Of a stretch of DNA of 11,771 nt, positions 6,783 to 11,771 are shown piece by piece (position 1 is the stretch's first letter; the number at the start of each line of letters is the position of its first letter). Source of the DNA: JBGOUV01 sp041477815 (GTDB taxonomy: Bacteria; Acidobacteriota; Terriglobia; Bryobacterales; JACQDG01); NCBI GenBank assembly GCA_041477815.1, contig JBGOUV010000219.1, forward strand, positions 1 to 11,771, in the 5' to 3' direction. The notes under the pieces were generated by a model. It had not been told where the DNA came from. It worked only from the letters and a program-made list of their open reading frames with translations, and did not search any database. A program made the translations under genes and the position numbers.

Positions 6783-8020
6783 GGGGAGTCCGCGCTTTTC
6801 TAGTCCGGCTGGGAGGGCTGTTCGGCAAAGGGCGCCGGGACCGCGAATTGGCTGAGGAGATCGAGAGTCACCTCGAACTGCACATCGAGGACAACTTGCG
6901 GGCGGGAATGAGTTCCGAGGAAGCCCGGCGGCAGGCGCGGCTGAAGCTCGGCGGGATCGAGGCGGTGAAGGAAAGCTATCGGGACCGGAGGGGCATTCCG
7001 CTGATTGACACGCTGGCGCAGGATCTTCGCTACGGTGTCCGCAGGCTGCGGCGGAGTCCGGGGTTCACGGTGGTGGCGGTGCTGTCGCTGGCGCTGGGGA
7101 TCGGGGCGAATACGGCGATCTTCAGCCTCATGGACTCGCTGCTACTCAGAATGCTACCGGTCAAAGATCCGGAACGGTTCTACACGCCAGTTTCTTCCAC
7201 CGACCGTTTCAAGAACCAACCCGCCTTTGCGCTGGCCGCTTACGAGGAGTTTCGCGACCATAATGATGTCTTTTCGGACATGCTGTGCCGTCGCGTGACC
7301 CAGGTCGGGCTGCTGGCGGGGGATCGCACCGAGCCGGTCTCGTTGGAGCAGGTGAGCGGCAATTATTTCCTGATGTTGAAGGTGAAAGCGCACCTCGGCC
7401 GCACTCTGAGCGTTGAAGATGACCGCCCCTCCAGCGGGCAGCGGGTGGCCGTGCTGAGCTACGAATTCTGGCAACGGCGGCTCCGACCCGGCGATTCTGG
7501 GCCAGGCTCTCCACCTGAACGGAGTGGCTTTTGTTGTTGTCGGCGTCAGCGAGCAGCGGTTCTATGGGCTGGACCCAGGTTTCGGGCCGGAAGTGCGCGT
7601 TCCTGTGAACGCGTGGCTCGAGTCCCAGCCGGGCTGGAACGAACAGGCTCGCCAGAACATATTCGCCTTCAACTTCAATCTCGTCGGGCGGCTGAAGCCC
7701 GGCGCCAGCGTTCGTCAGGCCGAAACGCAACTGGACGTGCTGCACCGCCCCTGGCTGGAGGCACAGGTATCCCTGAGTCCCGAGATTTCCGAGGAGCAGC
7801 GGCGGCGGGTCTTGTCCACGCGTATCAACCTGAACCTCGCGGCCAAGGGCCTGTTCGGTCTGGGACGCACCTACCAGCAAAGCCTGCCGTTGCTCCTGGC
7901 GGCAGGCGGCTTGGTTTTGCTGATCGCCTGCGTGAACCTCGCGACTCTGCTATTGGCCAAGGCCGCAGGGCGGCAGAGGGAAATTGCGGTGCGCCTCTCG
8001 CTGGGCGCCGGGCGCGGTAG
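6779..8020 (+). CDS. N-terminal fragment of the frameshifted ADOP permease
   Basis: The reading frame starting at the ATGA overlap with padR. Only about 235 codons (6779 to about 7483) encode recognisable permease: the N-terminal helical region, the first transmembrane helix and part of the first MacB periplasmic core. From about 7485 to the stop at 8020 the frame is the out-of-phase shadow of the downstream fragment and carries no family similarity. If the shift is real, the product would be a one-helix truncated protein with a junk tail, probably non-functional. Confidence 0.5.
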   Translation: MRGVRAFLVRLGGLFGKGRRDRELAEEIESHLELHIEDNLRAGMSSEEARRQARLKLGGIEAVKESYRDRRGIPLIDTLAQDLRYGVRRLRRSPGFTVVAVLSLALGIGANTAIFSLMDSLLLRMLPVKDPERFYTPVSSTDRFKNQPAFALAAYEEFRDHNDVFSDMLCRRVTQVGLLAGDRTEPVSLEQVSGNYFLMLKVKAHLGRTLSVEDDRPSSGQRVAVLSYEFWQRRLRPGDSGPGSPPERSGFCCCRRQRAAVLWAGPRFRAGSARSCERVARVPAGLERTGSPEHIRLQLQSRRAAEARRQRSSGRNATGRAAPPLAGGTGIPESRDFRGAAAAGLVHAYQPEPRGQGPVRSGTHLPAKPAVAPGGRRLGFADRLREPRDSAIGQGRRAAEGNCGAPLAGRRAR

Positions 8021-9494
8021 AATTGTGAGGCAGTTGCTGACGGAGAGCCTGCTGCTGGCTGCGTTGGGCGGCGCACTGGGCCTGCCAGTCTCGGTCTGGG
8101 CTGCGGAGGCCGTGACTTCCTTCGTGCCTCCACCGGGCCAGTGGCGGTTAGCCATCCCCGTGACACCGGACTGGCGCGTGCTCGGGTTTCTAGCAGGGGT
8201 CACGCTGCTCACCAGCGTGCTGTTCGGCTTGGCGCCGGCCCTCCAGGCGACCCGCCTCCAGTTGACCCCCACCCTCCAGGGCGCGACCTCCACTGGTACG
8301 GGACGCTTTTCCGCGGGCAAGCTGCTGGTGAGCGCGCAGGTGGCGATTTCCCTGGTGCTGCTGGCCGGCGCCGGGTTGTTACTACGCACTCTCCAGAACC
8401 TGCGCCGCAACGAAATCGGATTTGAGAGGACTCGGGTGCTGATGTTCAGCTTGAATGCCGACCTCAGCAACCATACGCCACAACGCGCCCGGGCGTTCTA
8501 CCAGGACCTCGTCGAGCGCGTATCGGCCCTCCCCGGGGTGCAACGGGCCAGTCTGGACCGCTTCGGGTTGCTCGGGAGGTCATTTGGCATTTCGCAGATG
8601 GCCCTGCGCGTCGAAGGCTATGAGCCGCAAGGCGACGAGGCGACCAATCCGCTGCTCGCCCCTCACCGCTTTGTGGTCGGACCGAATTTCTTCCCAACCG
8701 TCGGCATCCCGCTGGTGCTCGGCCGCGAGTTCTCCAGGCAGGACAACGAAACAGCGCCGAAAGTGGCGGTGGTGAATGAGCGATTGGCCCGCTACTATTT
8801 TGGCGGCCAGAATCCGATTGGCCGGCGGATCGGCTGGGGCCAGGCGGATATCGAGATCGTGGGGGTAGCCAGAGACGCCAAATACTACGACCTCCGCGAG
8901 CAGCCGCTGCGCGCCTTCTACGTGCCTTACACGCAGGTCAGGGACCGCTTCAGTACTCGCATGACCCTGCTGGTGCGGTCTGCCAGCGAACGGGACAAGC
9001 TCATTGCCGCGGTACGCCGCGAGGTCCAGGCCGTCGATCGGAACGTTCCGTTGACGGCGGTAAAGACGGTCGAAACCAAGATCGATGAGACACTGTCCAC
9101 GGAGCGCCTGCTCACCAGCCTTCTGGGGGCTTTTGGCATGCTCTCGGCCCTCCTGACTGCCATCGGCCTCTACGGCGTGACGGCGTATTCCGTGGCGCGG
9201 CGGACTCATGAGATCGGCGTTCGGATGGCACTGGGCGCCGATCGCGGTCGTGTTCTGCGCACGGTACTGCGAGAGGTGGTAGCGGTGACGGCGTTCGGTT
9301 TGGCGCTGGGACTGCCTGCTGCTCTGGTGCTCTCGCGGCTGACCCGTAGCCTGCTCTACGGCATCGCGCCCACGGATGCGCGGGCCATGGCGGGCGCCTC
9401 GTTGCTGCTGTCAGCGGTAGTCCTGTTGGCGGGCTACCTCCCGGCGCGAAGGGCCACGCGAGTAGATCCGATGGTCGCCCTGCGCCACGAGTAA
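7524..9494 (+). CDS. C-terminal fragment of the frameshifted ADOP permease
   Basis: This frame is open from 7458, just after a TGA at 7455-7457; GTG 7524 is its first conventional start codon but has no convincing ribosome binding site. It encodes both FtsX permease domains and the second MacB core: transmembrane groups around 7880-8110, 8165-8400 and 9110-9470, with the conserved 'LGAGRGRIVRQLL' and 'EIGVRMALGADRGRVLR' loops. It lacks the first transmembrane helix, so I regard it as part of the interrupted gene rather than a gene with its own start. Confidence 0.5.
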   Translation: MAFVVVGVSEQRFYGLDPGFGPEVRVPVNAWLESQPGWNEQARQNIFAFNFNLVGRLKPGASVRQAETQLDVLHRPWLEAQVSLSPEISEEQRRRVLSTRINLNLAAKGLFGLGRTYQQSLPLLLAAGGLVLLIACVNLATLLLAKAAGRQREIAVRLSLGAGRGRIVRQLLTESLLLAALGGALGLPVSVWAAEAVTSFVPPPGQWRLAIPVTPDWRVLGFLAGVTLLTSVLFGLAPALQATRLQLTPTLQGATSTGTGRFSAGKLLVSAQVAISLVLLAGAGLLLRTLQNLRRNEIGFERTRVLMFSLNADLSNHTPQRARAFYQDLVERVSALPGVQRASLDRFGLLGRSFGISQMALRVEGYEPQGDEATNPLLAPHRFVVGPNFFPTVGIPLVLGREFSRQDNETAPKVAVVNERLARYYFGGQNPIGRRIGWGQADIEIVGVARDAKYYDLREQPLRAFYVPYTQVRDRFSTRMTLLVRSASERDKLIAAVRREVQAVDRNVPLTAVKTVETKIDETLSTERLLTSLLGAFGMLSALLTAIGLYGVTAYSVARRTHEIGVRMALGADRGRVLRTVLREVVAVTAFGLALGLPAALVLSRLTRSLLYGIAPTDARAMAGASLLLSAVVLLAGYLPARRATRVDPMVALRHE

Positions 9495-9512
9495 AGGATC
9501 CGCAGGATTGAG

Positions 9513-9537
9513 AACAGGGTGATCGGTTCCTGTTTTT
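9513..9537 (+). terminator. Probable intrinsic terminator after the permease gene
   Basis: AACAGG (9513-9518) pairs with CCTGTT (9529-9534), with a possible extra G-U pair, over an 8-10 nt loop. Five T residues (9533-9537) follow at the stem's end. It begins 18 bp after the permease stop and lies directly before the promoter at 9540, as expected at a transcription-unit boundary. The stem is short, so efficiency may be low. Confidence 0.5.
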
Positions 9538-9539
9538 GC

Positions 9540-9568
9540 TTGACTTTACTTTCTTTCGACTTTAGCAT
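9540..9568 (+). promoter_or_regulatory. Sigma70-like promoter for the 9575-9790 transcript
   Basis: TTGACT (9540-9545, 5/6 to TTGACA) and TAGCAT (9563-9568, 4/6 to TATAAT) are exactly 17 bp apart in an unusually AT-rich stretch for this GC-rich window. The predicted start is near 9574-9576. This is the best promoter-like sequence in the window and would drive the small ORF and structured RNA that follow, and possibly tsaD by read-through. Confidence 0.6.
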
Positions 9569-9585
9569 GGAATTATCACTGAAGA

Positions 9586-9601
9586 AAGGAGGTGGTCCAG
9601 C
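9586..9601 (+). promoter_or_regulatory. Extended Shine-Dalgarno / anti-16S sequence
   Basis: AAGGAGGTGGTCCAGC matches AAGGAGGTGATCCAGC, the reverse complement of the nearly universal 16S 3' tail (GGCUGGAUCACCUCCUU), at 15 of 16 positions; the one difference gives a G-U pair. All 16 bases can therefore pair with 16S rRNA. Its GGAGG core (9588-9592) is 13 nt from ATG 9606, longer than the usual 5-9, while the end of the pairing region is only 4 nt away. Confidence 0.7.
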
Positions 9602-9605
9602 AAAC

Positions 9606-9650
9606 ATGAATTGTAGCCATAGACCTATCCGTGAGGTGGCCGACTCCTGA
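9606..9650 (+). CDS. Possible 14-residue leader peptide or micro-ORF upstream of tsaD
   Basis: ATG 9606 to TGA 9648-9650 encodes MNCSHRPIREVADS. It is preceded by the exceptional Shine-Dalgarno at 9586-9601, the strongest in the window, which is the main reason to think it is translated. Its codons (AAT, TGT, CAT, AGA, CCT, CGT) are A/T-rich, unlike the G/C-ending codons of neighbouring genes. Five of its first eight codons begin with A (1, 2, 4, 6, 8). The stop codon lies in the loop and 3' arm of the hairpin 9640-9655. An in-frame ATG at 9567 would extend it to 27 residues, but that start overlaps the predicted -10 and precedes the likely transcription start. No homologous family is recognised. 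Confidence 0.45.
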   Translation: MNCSHRPIREVADS

Positions 9651-9743
9651 GTCGGATGTTCCTACGTTCGGTTGCCCGGTTCTCAGTGATCGGGTCCAGT
9701 TCCTGCTGAACGGCCATCTCGTGGTGACTGTTCGGTTGCATTA

Positions 9744-9786
9744 GCGAGCCCCCGGGGAGCCTGACGGGCCTCCGCCGGGGGCTTGC
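9744..9786 (+). terminator. Very stable GC-rich hairpin, terminator-like, before tsaD
   Basis: GCGAGCCCCCGG (9744-9755) pairs with CCGGGGGCTTGC (9775-9786) through 12 bp with one G-U. The stem is extended by GGAG/CTCC (9756-9759 with 9770-9773) and two further C-G pairs across bulges, closing with loop TGACG (9762-9766). The downstream sequence TGTCTCTAAGC is T-rich but has no T run, so it is not a textbook intrinsic terminator. It could stop the upstream transcript, act as a partial attenuator, or protect a 3' end. Confidence 0.65.
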
Positions 9787-9805
9787 TGTCTCTAAGCGGG
9801 GGAAC

Positions 9806-9826
9806 CGACAAGCCAGAGGCCTGTCG
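9806..9826 (+). promoter_or_regulatory. Hairpin covering the tsaD ribosome binding site
   Basis: CGACAAGCC (9806-9814) pairs with GGCCTGTCG (9818-9826) at 8 of 9 positions (one A-C mismatch) around an AGA loop. It ends 3 nt before the tsaD ATG. The only Shine-Dalgarno-like sequence, AGAGG (9815-9819), lies in its loop and first 3' pairs, so folding would partly hide it. The structure is read by eye; a regulatory effect is inferred. Confidence 0.45.
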
Positions 9827-9829
9827 CAC

Positions 9830-10912
9830 ATGGCAACGACCATTCTAGGCATCGAAACCTCCTGCGACGAGACCGCCGCCGCCGTGGTGGATTCCGGCCG
9901 GCGTATCCTATCTAACGTAGTAGCCTCCCAGTTCGACGTTCACCGCCGCTACGGGGGTGTAGTTCCCGAGCTGGCCTCCCGCGAGCACCTCCGGGCTATC
10001 GTGCCGGTAGTCCGCCAAGCGCTGGAGGATGCCGGCATGGCCTACGGCGAACTGTCGGCCATAGCCGTCACCTGCGGTCCAGGGCTGGTGGGATCTCTCT
10101 TAGTAGGGATCTGTTACGGAAAAGCCCTCAGTCTTTCCCTTAACCTTCCCCTGGTAGCGGTGAACCACCTCGAAGGACACATCCACGCGGTGCTGTTGGA
10201 GCACCCCGGCCTGGAGTTTCCTGCCCTGGCGATGGTGGTGTCCGGCGGACATACCCACATGTTCTGGACCACACAAGCCGGCGCCGGCCAGTTCTCCTAC
10301 CGCCTGGTAGGTCGCACCCGCGACGACGCCGCCGGGGAGGCCTTCGACAAGGTGGCCAAGCTGCTCGGACTAGGGTATCCCGGCGGCCCGGCGATTGACC
10401 GGCTGGCTCCCTACGGGAACCCCCGGGCCGTGCGGTTCACCACCGCCAAGATGAAGGGCAATAGGCTCGATTTCAGTTTCAGCGGGATTAAGACGGCGGT
10501 ACTGCGCCACGTCCAGGCGGCGGGGATGGAGGAGGAGATCACGCGGCGCAAAAGGCTGCTCGAACAGAATCCCCGGCCGTCAACGGAGGCTTGGTTGGAG
10601 GCGACCCCGCAGGCGACTCGGGACCTGGTCGCTTCCTTCCAGTACACGGTGGTCGCGGAGCTGGTGCGGCACGCGGTGGCGGCGGCGGAGCGGGAGAACG
10701 CGCGGTCCCTGATTATTTCGGGCGGCGTGGCCTGCAATACGCAGCTTCGGGAGGCCTTCCGGTCGGAGGCGGTGGCCTGGCCGGTCTATTTCCCGGCGCC
10801 GAGGCTGTCCACCGACAACGCCGCCATGATCGCGGCGGCAGCGTATCCCAAGCTGGTCGCCGGGAAGGTGGCGGACCTGGCGCTGGCGGCGGAGGCGTCG
10901 CTCCCCCTATAA
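9830..10912 (+). CDS. tsaD: tRNA N6-adenosine threonylcarbamoyltransferase
   Basis: A 360-residue TsaD/Gcp/YgjD of usual length, ASKHA fold. It transfers threonylcarbamoyl from TC-AMP to A37 of tRNAs that read ANN codons, working in the cytoplasm with TsaB and TsaE. Diagnostic motifs: 'GIETSCDETAAAVV' (residues 7-20), 'ELASREH' (47-53), the metal-binding 'NHLEGHIHA' (H113, H117), 'VVSGGHTH' (136-143), 'GEAFDKVAKLLGLGYPGGP' in the middle, 'GGVACN' and 'LSTDNAAMIA' (D329, third metal ligand). ATG 9830 fits the family N-terminus directly; AGAGG at 9815-9819 is a reasonable but structured ribosome binding site. No promoter is evident between the hairpin at 9744-9786 and the ATG, so transcription may come from 9540 by read-through. 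The first two thirds use more C-ending codons than the last third. Confidence 0.97.
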   Translation: MATTILGIETSCDETAAAVVDSGRRILSNVVASQFDVHRRYGGVVPELASREHLRAIVPVVRQALEDAGMAYGELSAIAVTCGPGLVGSLLVGICYGKALSLSLNLPLVAVNHLEGHIHAVLLEHPGLEFPALAMVVSGGHTHMFWTTQAGAGQFSYRLVGRTRDDAAGEAFDKVAKLLGLGYPGGPAIDRLAPYGNPRAVRFTTAKMKGNRLDFSFSGIKTAVLRHVQAAGMEEEITRRKRLLEQNPRPSTEAWLEATPQATRDLVASFQYTVVAELVRHAVAAAERENARSLIISGGVACNTQLREAFRSEAVAWPVYFPAPRLSTDNAAMIAAAAYPKLVAGKVADLALAAEASLPL

Positions 10913-10913
10913 T
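10908..10913 (+). promoter_or_regulatory. Perfect TATAAT overlapping the tsaD stop, possible gmd promoter -10
   Basis: TATAAT at 10908-10913 spans the tsaD stop TAA (10910-10912). No good -35 is found 16-18 bp upstream (GGCGGC region). If it works, transcription would start about 10919-10921, only 3-5 nt before ATG 10924. That would match the lack of a Shine-Dalgarno in front of gmd. Since the hexamer is perfect in a very GC-rich region it merits listing, but chance is possible. Confidence 0.3.
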
Positions 10914-10923
10914 GAATTCCTGC

Positions 10924-11771
10924 ATGAAGAAGGCGCTGATTACCGGCATCACCGGGCAGGACGGGTCGTACCTGGCGGAGTTCCTGCTGCGGAAGGGCTA
11001 CGAGGTACACGGCATCAAGCGGCGCTCGTCGAGTTTCAATACCGAGCGCGTGGAGGGGATTTACCGCGATTTCCACGATCAGAACACGCGTTTCTTTCTG
11101 CATTTCGCCGATTTGGCGGACGCGGGCAGCCTGTTCAAGCTGTTGCACGAGCTGCGGCCGGACGAGATTTACAACTTGGGAGCCCAGAGCCACGTCCGGG
11201 TGAGCTTCGATATCCCGGAGTATACGGCGGACATCACCGGCAGCGGGACGGTGCGGGTGCTGGAGGCAATGCGGCAAACCGGCCTCCAGGCGCGGTTCTA
11301 CCAGGCGTCGTCGAGCGAGATTTTCGGGGCCAGTCCACCGCCGCAGAGTGAGCTGACCCCCTTGCATCCGCGCAGCCCCTATGGCTGCGCCAAGGCCTTC
11401 GCCCACTGGACTACGGTCAACTACCGCGAGAGCTATGGCATGTACTGCTGCAACGGAATCCTGTTTAACCACGAGTCGCCGCGGCGGGGCGAGACGTTCG
11501 CGACGCGCAAGATCACGCGGGCGGCCGCGCACATCAAGTTCGGTCTGCAGGAGAAGCTGTACCTGGGCAACCTGGAGGCGCGGCGCGACTGGGGCTACGC
11601 GCCGGACTATGTCGACGCCATGTGGCGGATGCTGCAGCAGCCCGAGCCGGAGGACTACGTGGTGGGGACCGGGGAGGCGCACTCGGTGCGGGAGTTCGTC
11701 GAGCTGGCCTTTGACCACGTGGGGCTGGACTGGCGGCGGCACGTGGAGATCGACCCGCGGTACAAGCGTCC
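10924..11771 (+). CDS. gmd: GDP-mannose 4,6-dehydratase, 3' end outside window
   Basis: The frame runs open to the window end (282 complete codons of an expected ~320-370). Gmd is an NADP-dependent short-chain dehydrogenase/reductase that makes GDP-4-keto-6-deoxymannose, the precursor of GDP-fucose, rhamnose and related sugars for surface glycans. Seen: the Rossmann motif 'TGITGQDG' (residues 7-14), the NADP-binding 'RRSSSFNTER' (33-42), 'NLGAQSHV' (84-91), the catalytic 'SSSEIFG' (S130, E132) with Y153 and K157 in 'SPYGCAKAF', and the family signature 'NGILFNHESPRRGETF' (177-192), then 'RDWGYAPDYVDAMW'. I prefer ATG 10924 because 'MKKALITGITGQDG' is the normal N-terminus. An in-frame ATG at 10912, overlapping the tsaD stop (TAATG), would add four residues (MNSC). 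Neither start has a Shine-Dalgarno. Confidence 0.96.
   Translation, partial: MKKALITGITGQDGSYLAEFLLRKGYEVHGIKRRSSSFNTERVEGIYRDFHDQNTRFFLHFADLADAGSLFKLLHELRPDEIYNLGAQSHVRVSFDIPEYTADITGSGTVRVLEAMRQTGLQARFYQASSSEIFGASPPPQSELTPLHPRSPYGCAKAFAHWTTVNYRESYGMYCCNGILFNHESPRRGETFATRKITRAAAHIKFGLQEKLYLGNLEARRDWGYAPDYVDAMWRMLQQPEPEDYVVGTGEAHSVREFVELAFDHVGLDWRRHVEIDPRYKR

Larger units (their letters stand above)
6779..9494 (+). pseudogene. ADOP-family ABC transporter permease (MacB/FtsX type), interrupted by a frameshift near 7481-7485
   Basis: Read across one frame change, this is a full-length ADOP protein of about 900 residues. It has a cytoplasmic N-terminal helical region ('RDRELAEEIESHLELHIEDNL' area), the first transmembrane segment 'VVAVLSLALGIGANTAIFSL' (about residues 97-116), a MacB periplasmic core, an FtsX domain ('LLIACVNLATLLLAKAAGRQREI'-type), a second MacB core and a second FtsX domain ending 'PARRATRVDPMVALRHE'. 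Frame 1 reads '...SYEFWQRRL' to about 7483; homology resumes one base out of phase at 7485 as 'DPAILGQALHLNGVAFVVVGV'. Family members normally have about two residues (often GG) between these parts, so a deletion of roughly 5 bases is the simplest explanation. No other stop or shift is seen, so it is either a recent mutation or a sequencing/assembly error. There is no slippery heptamer to suggest programmed frameshifting. Such permeases usually partner a separate MacB-type ATPase, absent here. Confidence 0.85.
9575..9790 (+). ncRNA. Candidate structured small RNA or mRNA leader between the permease and tsaD
   Basis: Predicted transcript of about 215 nt between the promoter at 9540-9568 and the strong hairpin at 9744-9786. 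It contains, in order: a 16-nt match to the reverse complement of the 16S 3' tail (9586-9601); a 14-codon ORF (9606-9650); a perfect hairpin CCGACT/AGTCGG with loop CCTG (9640-9655) spanning the ORF's stop codon; a second hairpin CCCGGT/ATCGGG (9675-9680 with 9689-9694, one G-U pair); a third GTTC/GAAC (9699-9711); a short GCCA/TGGT (9713-9725); and a 10-bp direct repeat GTTCGGTTGC at 9666-9675 and 9730-9739. I do not recognise a named RNA family. Boundaries are inferred from promoter and terminator positions. It may act alone or as a leader of tsaD. Confidence 0.5.

Noticed and set aside
7470..7490. Programmed ribosomal frameshift in the permease
   Set aside because: No slippery heptamer or clear downstream stimulator is seen, and the alignment suggests missing residues, which fits a deletion better.
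9567..9650. 27-codon version of the micro-ORF starting at ATG 9567
   Set aside because: The ATG overlaps the predicted -10 and lies before the expected transcription start; kept only as an alternative in case the promoter call is wrong.
10786..11742. Minus-strand open frame (318 codons) opposite tsaD end and gmd
   Set aside because: The + strand is clearly gmd with all catalytic motifs; the antisense product resembles nothing.
1..11771. tRNA, rRNA, CRISPR arrays, insertion sequences
   Set aside because: No cloverleaf-like sequence, regularly spaced repeats, transposase or terminal inverted repeats were found by eye on either strand.

Overview
The window looks like a GC-rich chromosomal segment from an acidobacterium, probably of the Bryobacterales/Solibacter type. 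The main evidence is a PadR regulator that overlaps an ADOP-type (acidobacterial duplicated orphan permease) MacB/FtsX permease, together with an ASPIC/UnbV FG-GAP protein fused to TPRs and a multihaem cytochrome carrying its own membrane domain. This is inferred from gene content; no 16S gene is present. Every gene I can support is on the + strand.

Layout. (1) 2-910 is the 3' end of a large glycoside-hydrolase-like protein. (2) 950-1587 is a VapBC toxin-antitoxin pair, with a palindromic operator placed between promoter elements so that the vapB mRNA would begin at or next to its ATG. (3) 1705-6367 is a two-gene unit: a membrane-anchored pentahaem-type cytochrome, followed 4 bp later by a membrane-anchored FG-GAP/ASPIC-UnbV/TPR protein. 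(4) 6438-9494 is a PadR regulator translationally coupled (ATGA) to an ADOP permease gene interrupted by one frameshift near 7481-7485. (5) 9495-9829 has no ordinary gene but is densely structured: a terminator, a consensus-like promoter, a 16-nt match to the 16S anti-Shine-Dalgarno tail, a 14-codon ORF, several hairpins, a 10-bp direct repeat, a very stable terminator-like hairpin, and a hairpin covering the likely ribosome binding site of tsaD. (6) 9830-10912 is tsaD, for tRNA t6A synthesis. (7) 10912/10924 to the window end is gmd (GDP-mannose 4,6-dehydratase), truncated by the edge.

The genes do not form one pathway. They are several short modules: sugar metabolism or envelope glycans at both ends, a toxin-antitoxin pair, a periplasmic redox/adhesion-like pair, a regulated efflux-type permease, and a tRNA-modification gene with an unusual leader. 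The best candidate for something undescribed is the 9540-9829 element. It may be a small structured RNA or peptide transcript with unusually long complementarity to the 16S 3' end, or a cis-acting leader of tsaD. I cannot tell these apart without a homology search and transcript mapping.
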